From NCBI GenBank assembly GCA_037951105.1, contig JBAMJV010004317.1:5001-69000 (forward strand): DNA of 64,000 nucleotides, given 5' to 3'. Positions within the stretch are counted from its first letter, which is position 1. Every line of letters begins with the position of its first letter. Under the pieces are notes generated by a model that did no database searches, was not told the origin of the DNA, and saw nothing but the letters and a program-made list of their open reading frames with translations. Origin of the DNA: Echinarachnius parma. Taxonomy: Eukaryota; Echinodermata; Echinoidea; Clypeasteroida; Echinarachniidae. The translations under genes were made by a program, and so were the position numbers. This document shows positions 20,629-34,000 of this stretch, in pieces.

Positions 20629-22101
20629 ATTTTTTTTGCTATAATCTTGGAAACACTTTTTAATTTGGTCTAAATACATTACTGATGATAAAAAGTGATG
20701 TTTCCATTTTTTATTTTTGGTCCCAGGGTGCATTTTGGCGATTTTAAAGATAATGAGCTAATTTGCATTTTTTTGAAATAAGGTCAGGGGTCATTTTCTA
20801 TCTAGGAATAGTACAATATTGATAAAAACTAGTATTCTATGGTATTTTGGGGCAAGGATTTCATTTCCGGTGCTCGTTTGTAAGTGCTGTATGGTAAACA
20901 CTCTGAAACCCAAGATGGCTGCCCCTAATTTGCATATTTATGAATATTATTGATTTTCAGTGGCTACAGCCCCTAATAAGCAATAATTCTGGATTATTAT
21001 TTGTCAGTTATGTTCTAAGTATGTATTTAAGATATCAAAGATGAGTTGCCATCGTGGCAACCTCTAGTAATGCATATTATTTGCATAATTATGTATTTTA
21101 CCTAATTTGCATATTCCCCCAAATCGAGTATATTGGGAACCCGGCAAGTAAAAAAGACAAGTAATACCACTTTTCCAACGTTTTAGGGGGCAACAAATCC
21201 ATTTATGATACTTATTTACCTGTATCACCTCGGCAACCAACATAAATCCAAGATGGCCGCCTTTGTCATTTTAAAGTAAATATTGCTATTTGCTACTTTA
21301 ATGGCATTTAATTTATCAAAATATGATTTGTTTACTGAAAGCAAACAACTACATTGTGATTCAAGTATTCTAGTTGCTCATTCCAATAATTAAAAGTCAA
21401 AACATTATAATATCAATCTAATATAACCGAAATAATATAGACGTGTATCATAACATGCGTAATTTAGGGAGCAGCCATCTTGGATTTGAGATGGATGCCA
21501 TGGTGATACAGGTAAATAAGTATCAAAAATGGATCTGCTGCCCCCCAAAACCTTGGAAAATTGGTATTACTTATCTTTTTTACTTGTCGGGATCCCATTA
21601 TACTCTATTTGGGGGAATATGCAAATTAGGTAAAATACATAATTATGCAAATAATATGCATTGCTAGAGGTTACCACGATGGCAACTCATCTTTGATATC
21701 TTAAATACATACTTAGAACATAACTGACATATAATAATCCAGAATTATTGCTTATTAGGGGCTGTAGCCACTGAAAATCAATAATATTCATAAATATGCA
21801 AATTAGGGGAAGCCATCTTGGATTTCAGAGCGTTTCCCATACAGCACTTACAAACGAGCACCGGAAATGGAATCCTTGCCCCAAAATACCATAGAATACC
21901 AGTTTTTATCAATATTGCACTATTCCTAGATAAAAAATGACCCCTGACCTTATTTCACAAATATGCAAATTAGCTAATTATCTTTAAAATCGCCAAAATG
22001 CACCCTGGGACCAAAAATAAAAAATGGAAACATCACTTTTTCTCATAAGTAATGTATGTAGACCAAATTAAAAACTGTTTCCAAGATTATAGCAAAAAAT
22101 T
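20629..22101. mobile_element. 1.47-kb foldback palindrome
   Basis: The left arm (about 20629-21260) and right arm (about 21467-22101) are inverted copies along some 630 bases. Examples: TATAATCTTGGAAACA near 20640 faces TTTCCAAGATTATAGC near 22078, and AAATCCAAGATGGCCGCC near 21243 faces AGCAGCCATCTTGGATTT near 21470. The loop is about 200 bases. It encodes no protein; a transcript would fold into a long double-stranded hairpin. Confidence 0.85.
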
Positions 22102-22253
22102 TCACAACATTTATTTGTGCTACATTAGGGGATATACTACTATAGGCTATTATTGTTGGGAATCTGGGCTTGAAATAAGCATCATGGCACTTTCAGAGTG
22201 TATCATGGGTGAGCAGTAGTAAAGAGCGTCTGAGGAATGAGACTAGTCTACGT

Positions 22254-22263
22254 GGGAATCCCC
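22254..22263. promoter_or_regulatory. kappaB-like site
   Basis: GGGAATCCCC, fitting the Rel consensus, just outside the foldback palindrome. Confidence 0.35.
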
Positions 22264-22989
22264 GGCCCACGCCCAGTATCAGTTTCATCTAGCTCTAGAT
22301 CATTCCATGAAAATGTAAACAACATCCAATACACAAGCCATACTCAAAAGAGCGTTTGACTTTGACGCATGGGCGTAATACGGGCACATTTTCGCCATGG
22401 GTTGAGGACTTTTGCCCGATTACTATCTTTCCCGATTCAGATGATATCTGCTTAATTTGACCATATTGACATGATTTGCCCAAATTTGGCCATTCTCACA
22501 ACGCTCGGCCCCCACCTCTAACGCTAATATGGTTTGATATGAACTAAATGCAAAGAAACAATTTATCGACTGAGCAATTTTCGTTAAAATGCTGTGGTAT
22601 TTTCTGCTATTATGTTTGTTTTCTGTGGGTCCTTTATGTTTTACAGGATTACTTAAAATATATAAATATATATAATACTAATAGATGTAAAAAATTGTTT
22701 TTGTTTTTTTAATGAGCAGAATTAAGGGCAGAATGAATTTCGGACAATTGTGCAAAATTAGAAAATTTCCCCCGATCTGGGATAATTTTACTCCCTGTCA
22801 GATGATTGTTGCCCTTGCCCGAACCGAATACTCATTGTACTATATATTTCCGAAATTCTCGGGGGCGGAGTTGGGGGTGGGTCAACCCTTTTATAGCTTC
22901 CCCCGCCTATCCATCTCTTCAGAGTAAAATACATTGCAGGTTAATTGTATACTAAGTTTATCTTCCAGGTTTACAACAAATGGGGAGTG

Positions 22990-23155
22990 GGGGACAACCC
23001 CACCCCCCCCCCCCCCCCCCTCGCACACTGCACACATTTGAAAGTGGGGGACATTAACGTTTTCATAAGTTTTCATAATCGTACAAATGAAATGTTAGGT
23101 TTCATAGTTCAGTGTTCCACATATCAATAACATTTCCGTCTTATACCACAAGTAA

Positions 23156-23186
<31 letters not shown>

Positions 23187-23190
23187 AAAA
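22990..23190. repeat. poly-C tracts
   Basis: Runs of C at 23002-23020 and 23155-23176, the second followed by an A-rich run. They look like isolated ends of the poly-G-type MITEs. Confidence 0.7.
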
Positions 23191-23482
23191 AGAGAGAAAA
23201 AAAAACCTCACTATACCTTGAACATACCTTGAACATACCTTGAAGGCCACACCTCACCACCTTCGTCGTAAGAGTAGATAGTTTGGCGTGGCAGGGTTTA
23301 GGGGGCCCTTTTGAGCCCATTTTAAAAACCCAAGTTGGATAACACACACCCCAACCTCAGTGTGAACAACGCCTCGGAAATAAGTAAGTAGTGTAGACAA
23401 GACCTATACAAAGTACAGGCGTGATGCGAGGAGCGTATACTTGAACTACTATCATCTGGATTGCGCAATGTCAAAGTCGGAT

Positions 23483-23492
23483 GGGGATTCCC
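23483..23492. promoter_or_regulatory. kappaB-like site
   Basis: GGGGATTCCC, the last of the five Rel-type motifs in this intergenic region. Confidence 0.35.
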
Positions 23493-23773
23493 ATTTCCGT
23501 AGTCTTGTGTCAGAGGCGCTATATGTAGTTAAATGAATGCCCACTGCCATAATTATAGGCTTGACTGTGGGGTGACTGTGCCTGCGGCTGAGGGGCTGCA
23601 GCCCCCGGGAGTTTTGAAATCAACAATATTAGGGAAAAAACACCAAAATCGGGGAAATCAGGTCATATTCGGGCAAACTTATGTTAAATTCAGGCAAATT
23701 CATGTAATTTCAGGGCAAAATTGTGTTAATTTCAGACTAACCATATAAATCAAATTCAGGACAAGGCCATTTT

Positions 23774-24720
23774 TATGCCTCCGCAACGAAGTAGCCGGAG
23801 GCATTATGTTTTCGGGTTGTCCGTCCGTCCGTACGTACGTCCCGTTCTCGTGATCGCGTTATCTCAAGAACCGATTGACGGATTTTCACCAAACTTGGGT
23901 CATGTAGTATCTTGGGGGGCCAATGATCTGATTAGATTTTGGGGTCATGAGGTCAAAGGTCACAGAGCTCATTATATATGCAAAAATAGCTCGTGATCGC
24001 GTTATCTCAAGAACCGATTGACGGATTTTCACCAAACTTGGGTTATGTAGTATCTTGGGGGGCCAATGATCTGATTAGATTTTGGGGTCATGAGGTCAAA
24101 GGTCAAAGGTCACAGAGCTCATTATATATGCAAAAATAGCTCGTGATCGCGTTATCTCAAGAACCGATTGACGGATTTTCACCAAACTTGGGTCATGTAT
24201 GTATCTTGGGGGGCCAATGATCTGATTAGATTTTGGGGTCATGAGGTCAAAGGTCACAGAGCTCATTATATATGCAAAAATAGCTTGTGATCGCGTTATC
24301 TCAAGAAGGGATTGACAGATTCTGACCAAACTTGGTACATGTACATTGTATGTTCCTTGGAGAGCCAATGAACTGCTTAGATTTTGGGGGTCAAGGTCAA
24401 AGGTCACAGGGCTCATTATATGTAAAAGTAGCTTCAGATTGGAAATCTCAAGAACTGAATATCAGATTTCAATCCAACTTGATACCTGAATGTATAATAG
24501 GGAACAATTGTAGTCATTAGATTTTGGGGTCATGAGGGCAAAGGTCAAGGTCACTTATAGCTCATAATTGTGATACGTCAAGATCTAAAAGACAGAGTAC
24601 CATCAAAATTGAGTTGACAGAATTAATTCTGTGTACATGTTGATTTGGGCTTGATATAAATAAATTGCGTAATGGCGGAGGCATCATTTTCGACTGCGCG
24701 CAGTCGAAGATCCATCTAGT
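23774..24720. mobile_element. GGAGGCATTATGTTTTCGGG repeat element, copy 1
   Basis: It starts at TTATGCCTCCGCAACGAAGT and ends at GGCGGAGGCATCATTTTCGA, then GCGCGCAGTCGAAGATCCAT. The inverted GCCTCCG/CGGAGGC ends suggest a DNA element. The interior is a tandem array of about 150-base units with TCTCAAGAACCGATTGACGG and GGGGTCATGAGGTCAAAGGT, at about 23858, 24005, 24154 and 24298, then more diverged units. A second copy lies at 60777-61676. Confidence 0.8.
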
Positions 24721-24824
24721 TTCTTCTTGTGGGTGAAAAACGGGAAGAATAATTGTTCAGTCTCAAGACATCAAACCTTTGAAGTTTGATAAATAGGTGC
24801 CTATAGTGTACGCCAATCCGTGGC

Positions 24825-25345
24825 GTACCCAGTACCCAGGATTTTTTCGGGGGGGGGGGGGGTTATTTTGTAAAATTTTCGAAGCCGAGACCAAGTACCT
24901 TCAAAATTTCAAGACCGAGACCAGGGTCGGTCAAAAAATGTCGAGGCCGAGACCAAGACCATTGGTCGAGAATCCTCTCAGCAGGGGAGGGGGGGGGGGG
25001 GGGGGGGGGGTGGTGTCCATCGAAAAAAAATTAAAGGCGAGACCAAGAAATTTCAACATTTTAGAGGCCGCGACCTAGATTCTTCGCAATTTTCGAGGTC
25101 GAGACCAGGTTCCTTTCAAATTTTTGCGGCCAAGACCATCGCTAATGATGGTTGAGACCACTAAAAAGTGGTCTCGAGACCAGCTACAATTGGGAAAGGG
25201 GGGGGGTTCAACCCCCCCCCCCCAAAAAAAAAAAAAACACACACAAAAAAAACACCAAAAAAAAAACAGCAATTTTTTGGTCAAAGGGGGGGGGGGGTTT
25301 GAACCCCCCAACCACCCCCCCCCCCCCCCCCCTGGATACGCCTAT
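24825..25345. mobile_element. poly-G-core MITE
   Basis: Ends GTGGCGTACCCAG at the left and GGATACGCCTATATG at the right. The interior has long G and C runs and repeated CGAGACCA phrases, as at 11512-11895. Confidence 0.75.
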
Positions 25346-26384
25346 ATGACGCCAACGCCCACTGCATAATTTATTGCCATGGTTCCTTTCAGGCTGCTGT
25401 GTTTTTTCCTAATTTGACACAAGCCTTATATATCCCAGTTATATATGAATATATCCGCCTTTCTTTTCTCGGAGAGGCGTTTGCCATCACTCCATTGTTG
25501 ATAGATCCGGGATAGATGCACAGTGCACTGCATCTGCATTTTGTAATCTAGATTTTAAAAATTAGGGGCAGTTTTGTCGTATACTGCTATTTTGTACTTG
25601 AAACGCCGAGATCTGTTTGTTTATGTTTACAAAGCTGTTGGCCAACCTCGCACGCGCTCGCTCGTGCATATCCCACTGTACACACAGAACGCACGATACC
25701 GCTCTTCAGAGGAGTTTGAAGGGGGGTAAATATAATACAGGGGTAATGTGTACCATGTTCGCTTTTTGCTGTCATGCTTGCTGGACGGACGGGCATGCAT
25801 TCCCCATCTTTGGCCAGGCAAGGTGAATCACTGAATGGACCGTAGGACATCAACAAAGTAATTTGTATATTGTCCAAACTAGAGCAGGTTTGATGGTTTG
25901 AACTTCTGCCAGGTGCGAGTTCTCATCAAAGCCAAGTGAAGTTTGCAATGCCGTTGACTGATTCAGTTTTCGAGATGGTGTCGTTGTTTCCCATTAGATG
26001 GTGTCTGTGTCTCCCAAAATGTCATATAAAGCAAGGTAAAATTCGAGTAGCAGATGATGTACTTATATAAGTTGTAATACACAGTTCGAGTGATATATGC
26101 ATATTATGTCACCTGTCACTGTCTGGCAGTAGGATTTGTAGACGTAGTTGCAATTATAGCTCCTTGAAAACACTTATTTTTTGTCTTTCTTTTCTTTCTT
26201 TTATTTTTATTTTTCATTCATTTTGTATTTTCTATTTCAGGTAACCATCTTCTTCAAGCACTGTAATATATATGCTTCTTAGTACATCTCTAGCTTTAGT
26301 TACCAAGTAAAATGAATTAAGTAATATTTATTACTGATGAATTGCATGCACGGGCGTATATCGACATGTCATTGATAGCCATTC

Positions 26385-26445
26385 AACTGGAGGGGGGTGG
26401 GGGGGGAGGGGTGATCTATTCATCCACCCCCCCCCCCCCCCCAGT
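26385..26445. repeat. G-rich/C-rich palindromic remnant
   Basis: GGAGGGGGGTGGGGGGGAGG followed by GTGATCTATTCATC and a C run. It resembles the two ends of a small poly-G MITE with its interior lost. Confidence 0.5.
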
Positions 26446-26674
26446 TGATTGCATGCAATGATCAACATAATTTGTTGTAAATTTTGTTTTGTTTTGTTTG
26501 ACATTGAAGTTGTAAAAGCAAGGATTCACCAAATTATATTCATGCATGCATGCAGACTATGCAGTTATATAAAAGAACCACTGTCAGTGGAATGATTTCC
26601 ACAATTGGGTTTGAAAACTACCTCAATCCACTCATACATACAGACAATACGATACTGAACATTGTGTGCACCAC

Positions 26675-26900
26675 CAGTGGCGTAGACAGGTTCTTACACC
26701 GGGGGGGGGGGGGGGGGGGATAAGATTTGCTGTTCACCGGACCGAGACCAATTTTTTCGCGCCCGAGACCGCCTGGCAACATTTTTCGAGACCGAGGAAA
26801 TTGCTTGAAAGTCCTCTCAGTTGGGGGGGGAGGGGGGGGGGGGGGGGGCTTGTCAATTGTTTTCGCAGCCAAGATCATTCATTAAGATGGTCGAGACCAG
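26675..26900. mobile_element. poly-G-core MITE fragment
   Basis: It starts at CAGTGGCGTAGACAGGTTCT and contains G runs near 26701-26719 and 26823-26848 with GACCGAGACCAATTTTTTCG. It belongs to the same family as 17568 and 24825. Confidence 0.7.
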
Positions 26901-26989
26901 GCGCGCAGGAAACAGTTTTGGATTGGGGGGGCCAAAACCTAAGGGGGCTCACGCTTTTTTGTGTGAGCTCATGCCCAACCACGTGCACA

Positions 26990-27340
26990 GGGCTGTGCGT
27001 CAACTTTGAGCCAGATGGGAGAGTGAGACATTGTGAGGGAGCGAAGTGACTGAGCGGGGGGAGGGGGTGTCCCCCCTCCCACGGTAGGGAGCTTTTGCAT
27101 TTTTGGACTTGAAATTGTGCAATCTGGTGCTTACCTAGATAGGAAATTCGGGCTTAAAGCCCAGGGCTGCGCGTCAACTTTGAGCAAGATGTGAGAGTGA
27201 GACATTGTGAGGGAGCGAAGTGACTGAGCGGGGGGAGGGGGGTGTCCCCCCTCCCACGTTAGGGAGCTTTTGCATTTTTTGACTTGAAATTGTGCAATCT
27301 GGTGCTTACCTAGATAGGAAATTCGGGCTTAAAGCCCAAG
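26990..27340. repeat. 176-bp tandem duplication
   Basis: GCGTCAACTTTGAGC through CTAGATAGGAAATTCGGGCT appears twice, head to tail, with few differences. Each unit carries GTGAGGGAGCGAAGTGACTG and a GGGGGGAGG/CCCCCCTCC hairpin. Related units lie at 18000-18260 and 18475-18600. Confidence 0.85.
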
Positions 27341-27399
27341 TCCAGTTTCGGGAAAGTAGCCGAATACATCTATATTGATCAATATTGTTGAATATGTAT

Positions 27400-28010
27400 T
27401 GAAATAGGGCTTGTGTGGTAAAATCCGAACCTAAGCATCGTTAAATACATAAATATCGGAAGAAATCCAATATCCGCCTGTGAAATTCATAAATCCACCG
27501 CCCGATCAGCCCTGTCAGCGCCGCTAGCACTGGGGGAGCTAGGGACAAGCCCGTATAGCGCGACACCTCTCGTACACCTCGTGGTCGTAATACACATAGC
27601 GTATGAACGATTCTGCGTTGGCGATATCTATCCGGCCCTAGATCAATTTGTAATTTTGCAAATATATCAATTAGTAGGCGGTTTCTTGGCCAAGTTTGGA
27701 TAATCCTATATTAGTACAATTATATTCTTAAATAAACATAAATTAAATAAAATAAATAAATAAATGATAAATAAAACAAAATACAAAATACAAATTTAGA
27801 ATTTAAAACAATACAAATTTGTCCCCCCATGTGATTAGAAATATAAATGAAAATGTATATCAATTACATATTAATATTACATTTTCTTTGATTTGTAGAA
27901 CATATAATTTATAGCATGCATTACATGGTATGTTACAACTTATAACCCATACTTGTTGTTTAAATCATCATTAATTGTGTATTTTTCGTGGTTCTGATTT
28001 ATTCTCCTTT
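27400..28010. other. intergenic or 5' intron, nothing recognised
   Basis: AT-rich sequence up to the polypyrimidine tract (ATTCTCCTTTCAG, ending 28013) of the first recognised HELZ2-like exon. Confidence 0.5.
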
Positions 28011-28013
28011 CAG

Positions 28014-31000
28014 GTATAGGCTGACATTAACAAAAAGTTTCCTCACTGTTACCGTATCAGCTAATATGGAGCAGCAAGAATTTCCTGAGATGGATGAGCA
28101 AGAATCAGTCCTCTTGCAGGCTAGGCTCCAGAGAATGGCAAGAATCGCTCAAGATTCTGATTATGTGTAAGTACATTTTAATATTTGACCTATAGAACCT
28201 ACATATAAAAGCTATATCAACATATCATTTAGGCTTGTGACAAGTTTATATAGCTTCTCACCGGCGGAGCATTAAAAAGGGTTTCTAGGTAGGACGACCA
28301 TTAATGGGCCTCAAGTGGCTCAATGGTAATTAAGAGTACCCGTCTAGCGATTCAGTTAAAGCTACAGAGAATAACAAGAATCGCACAAGATTCTGATAAA
28401 ATGTGTAAGCACATTTCAATATTTTACCTAGATATAAAAGCTATATCAACATATATATCTATCCGGTTTGTATCGGGTTTATAACTTCTGCTTACCGGCT
28501 GAGCATTGAAGAGGGATTCTGGGAAGGACCACCATTAATAGAGCCTTGTGGCTCATGGTTAGAGCACCAGTCTAGCGATTCAGTTTATGCTCCAGAAAAT
28601 AAAAAGAATCGCACAAGATTCTGATAAAATGTGTAAGCACATTTCAATATTTTACCTATATAAAAGTTATATCAACATATATCTATCCGGTTTGTACCAG
28701 GTTTATATAGCTTCTGACCGGCCAAGCATTGAAGAGGGTTTCTGGGAAGGACCACCATTAATAGGGCCTTGATGTGGCTCAATGGTAATTAGTACACCAG
28801 TCTAGTGATTGAGATTCCGAGGTCTTGGGTTCAATTCCTGGCAAAGCCCAAATCTCATTGCTCATAATATATCATTTATAAATATAAAATATGAAACTGT
28901 TAACCATACTGTAATACTATGCACTGTATCTCGGGGATGTGAAATGTTTTCCTGATTTTGGTTTCTATTTTTTTGGTTTATAATAGGAATTCAATTTTGT
29001 GCAGTGCTAGAAGGCCATCGCGGGACAATGTGGTAAGTGAGCGTATACATATCATTGATTTATTGAACAAAATTGTTAAAACAATTCATAAAAATACATA
29101 CAAAATAACATTCAGTCATAGTACAACAATACAGATGAATATGCCTGTACATTCAGTTAGTCTGGTTATAAATTACATTATGACAATAAGAGAACCCGGA
29201 AAAGCTCAAATTGAGCTTGAGATGTAGGCAACCCAAGAATTAATTGTTCGTTATTAAAATCAATTTAAAAGTTTTATCATTTTACATATTGCCTATAAAA
29301 TATAACTATTCAAAACATAATATATATCATTCTGATTATAACTATATGCGATATGAGATTGTATGTGTTCAAGATAATCTAGGATATAAAGTAGATCCCA
29401 TTTTATATGGTAAGTAACCAAATATATGTTGGGCCAATATCTTGTATGATTGCTAAATGTGACCTTACACCACAAAACGACTAGTAAATCGGGGAAAATG
29501 ATTGTGCTGTTTTTTTACATGGCATAAAAATAGAAGTCTATTATGATTACCTTGAAAATGATACTATACAATTTATCAGACTAAGCAGAGTCTTAGCAGA
29601 CCCTATCAAAATAAGCGCCAAAGATTTGGAACATTACATTTTAAAATAAGGGAGAAAACAGGCTGCTACAAAGATTGGCGTCATTTCTAGCGCTGTAATC
29701 ATTATATAAAAATCATACCTGAACATGATTTCTGACCCTCAAAATTTCTCAGAAGGTGGATTCATGAATCCCATATTTTAAACAAAATTTGACTATTTCA
29801 TCTAATAACAGACGAACTTCCAGCGTGACTTAACGGTCGTTTTGTGGGGTAGGTCACAAATATGTAAATGCTAAGTAATTCTGGACCAAAAAGTACAATG
29901 CACATAGTCTGGCATATTATGATATTTAAAGAATATTGACTGGCCTTGAGGGAGACACGGCAAATATTGCCTGAACTAGATTCATATTGCCCGAGTCGAA
30001 GACGAGGGCAATATGGATCTAGTGAGGGCAATATTTGTAGTGTAGCCCGAAAGTCCAGTCAACATTGTAATTATTAACTAATCAGATATCTCGAGCGAAC
30101 ATGCAATATATTAATTTAAAGGGTGCAAATTGCACAATTCTTCTAATTATTGAACGATGTTACTTCAAGTTTTAACCAAAATGCATACATCTTCAACCCA
30201 GTTTGTAAAGAATCATTACTTAGCTATTGCGTAACACATTATTACGTCATAATTAGACACACGCAAATCATTAATAAACGCGCGTATGATTTTGCGCAGT
30301 CATATGCTGTTAGCGCGCCTTCATACTCGGATTGACCGGCAACTTACACACAAAATCCCATTGACTTTTCTGAGCGGTCAATATGATTTTGTCCATTGGT
30401 TTACTGTGTGATCATATTGACTGGCAAATTACACACAAAATCCCATTGACTTTTCTGAGCGGGCAATATGATTTGTTTTCACCCCTAGTTTTGTTGGCCT
30501 ACTTAACTTGGAGGGCAATATCGTTTTAAAATTGCCTCGCTCAGATGTCTGCTATGGTTAATAATATATGTTATCACCTGACTTAGTAAATACAGTACAT
30601 GAGCTGCCATTGTAATATTTTTGGATATTACATGGCACTGTTACATGGCAAGTCAGATGATAAAACAGTTGTTAACTTTGCTGTCGGGAAAATCATGGAA
30701 TGTTCCCCTCGGGATTTTAAATGCTATTTCGTGAAGAAAATAAGTCCCTCGACTACGTCTCGGGACTTACAATTTAATACTCTTCCCTCAATAGCATTTT
30801 AAATCCCTCGGGAGTGGAACATTCCATGCTTTTCCCTCCACCACCAGTTAACAACTGTATATTAGTAGTTTTAGTGAATTATAGCCTTCTGCAAAACAGA
30901 ATTACTGGTCCAGACCCCTGAATTTGAATCACCCAGAGTGTTATGAAAAAAGTTCTGGAAAACAGTTTAATTACCACTTAACCAGTATTCAGTGAGAAGA

Positions 31001-34000
31001 TGAATATAAAGATTTTAAAAATGAAAATTTGAGCAAAATCATTTAAGAAATAAGACAAGTTTGTTATATGCCTCTACTATAGCAAGATTGTGAACGACTC
31101 CCAAGATGTTTTGTATGCACATTTTTAGTAAGATTCTTTTTGATTTCCAATTCATCTGTATTTCAAATATTATGTTTTGTGTAATGATATAATATTGTTT
31201 TCTCTGGCAAGTTGATATTGGTAACATACTCTGACAAGAAACAGTTATAAAATATACCAGGAAAGGAATCTTGAGACAATATAGCGTTGCTTTTAAATGA
31301 TGTTCTTCCTTGCTTTAGACAAGTAATATCATTTATTATCATATTACCATACTATGATGTTGTGTATATCATTTATTTCAAGTAATATTTGAACTCCTAT
31401 CTCCATTCTTGCAGAATCTGATCCGTCAACATGCCAAAGAACTGATAGAAGAGGGCATTGGCTGTATTCAACGTAGCGAATGGATGTGTGGTCATATATT
31501 TTTAGCCAAGGCAAAGTTTCTTTATCACAATTTGGAGAAGCATCATTTTCTACGCCCTGAAGATCGGCATAAACAAATGCGGACTCTTAAATTGCATGCA
31601 GAGGTCTGTTTACATAGACAGCCACCTTCGGTAAGTACTGATCAAGTCAAGCTTTGTATGATTTTAACAAAAGTGCTGAACAGCCTTCATGAATACTAAT
31701 GAAATATTATATATTTGCATTCATGATGCAACATGGATTCAAAACCAACCAATACACAAACAGTTAAAAAATAATCTTTAACTTACTTTTACTGAACCTC
31801 ATTTATTTGTTTTCATATCAATGCTTGGGGCGCTCTTGCAGGAGCTCTTTTGCTTTCATGACCTCTAGCTTTTACTTTGAGGATTCAGGAACCTGAATGC
31901 TTCAAACCATAATTTTCTTTTGAAAGAAGATACTTAATTGGTGCATATTTGGTCTGTATTGCGCTCTGCAAAAGTTGTTATGTGAATGGATTTGGCCATA
32001 AAGCATAGATGGTTTTTGACAAGGAGATACATGTAGTTAATAGAATAACTCTTTGTACAAATGTTTTGGTGATGATAACACATGGTATTTTTTGCATTGG
32101 TGATGATAAAATTGGGCATTTTTTGCCTCCCCCTGTCCATCAGAATGTGATATTTTGTGTATGTGTATGCCATTTATCCAACCTATGAAAATGTGACACT
32201 TTCACTATATTTATTCTGCCTATGAAAGATTTTTCTTTTTCTCTCTGAACAGAATTTGTTGCAGATCATAGAAGGAGGACTGGATAGTCTGAAAAAAGGT
32301 AACATACCCATGTTGATTAATAGTTCCATCATGATAGAAATGCACACTGTCTTGCAAGGAATTATACCTTAATAGCTAATTTATCTGTTACAGTCCGTTA
32401 TTCCGAAGATTCGTTATTCCGAAGGTTCAGTTATTTCGAAGGTTCGTTATTCCGAAGGTTCGTTATTCCGAAGGTTCGTTATTCCGAAGGTTCGTTATTC
32501 CGAGGGTTCTTTATTCCGAAGGTTCGCTATTCCTAAAACGAAATCGGGTTCGTTATTCCGAAGGTTCGTTTATCCGAAGAAAAAAATCGGGTTCGTTGTT
32601 CCAAAGGTTCGTTATTCCGAAGGTTCATTAGTCCGAAAATAAAATAGGGTTCGTTAATCCGAAAATTAAATTGGGTTTGTTATAATACTATAATTTGTGT
32701 TTTGTTTATTTAATTTACAGCCTGCATTAAGCATACCCCTCCCCCTTTCCCTCCCTTGGCCAGACCAATCAAACATTTAAGTTTATTTTATCTCTTTATA
32801 TGAAATTATAGCATTATAACAAACCCAAATTCATTTTCGGATTAACGAACCCGATTTCATTTTAGGAATAGCGAATCTTCGGAATAACGAACCCTCGGAA
32901 TAACGGACCTTCGGAATAACGAACCCGATTTTATTTTCGGACTAACGAACCTTCGGACTAACGAACCTGATTTCATTTTAGGAATAGCGAACCTTCGGAA
33001 TAACGAACCCTCGGAATAACGAACCTTCGGAATAACAAACCTTCGGAATAATGCAACAAATGTTCGGATTAACAAACCCTATTTCATTTTAGGATTAACG
33101 AACCCTCGGGTATACGAAATTTGCGTGTTCGGAATAACGAACCTTCGGAATAACGAAGCGCACCCAATTTATCATGGGGACCTGGTACATGTAGGGGCAT
33201 ACAACTTCTGCCATACATCTAACTTAGTCTGGAGCACCCTGAGCAGCTCCAGCTAGTATGCTCCCCAGGGAATTGAGATGGTGCACAAGATAATTGCGCG
33301 GGTTTGAAATGTACATGATGACCAAGGGTTAAGATAATGCTACAGAACTTAGGAACCCTGTATTAAGCGATATATTCATTTTTGGTTTTAAATGTATCTG
33401 ATAACCGAGGGTTATGATAATTAGAAACCCTGTATTATGCACTATTAGTACAATAATAGCATCTTTTATTGATATTTTTATGATTTGTTTGTTTTTCAGT
33501 TCCTTACGAGGATCCCGAGAGACAGTTCCTGAGCACAGCCCTGAATTTCAGGAAGTTATTCTGCCTCATCCCTTCGGGGGACAAACTCAGTGTGGAACGG
33601 CTAGGGAAGCAGTGTCAGAAGTCATTTCACAGATTGGACTCTGACAATAAGGTGTGCGTGCATTCCATGTCCCTTTCAAGAATGTCTGAATATATTGAAT
33701 GTATTCACAAAATACCTGGCCAAAGTAATTTCGAGACCAGTTCTTAATGGGTTGATGCTATTTGATTTAAGAATTTCATTATGAGTTTTTAGTATACATT
33801 GGTTTTGTTTCTAATTTGAAAGTAAAATGTTCAGTTAGTCTCGTAAACTTTACTTTCAGTTATTTATATTTGATATATTTTTTATAGATACCATGTAAGA
33901 TGAAAGATCGCAAAAGAAACAAAGAAATGTACTGTGTCATGAAATAAATATTGTTTTCTTTATTTTAGTCGATATTGACAACAGGGAATCATACTATTCC

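Noticed and set aside
24797..25369. Gly- or Pro-rich proteins across poly-G/poly-C tracts
   Set aside because: The frames depend on homopolymer length and recur in every copy of the MITE family.
28375..28634. Alternative first exons of the HELZ2-like gene
   Set aside because: They resemble exon 1's end with a donor, but leave phase 1, whereas exon 2 needs phase 2.
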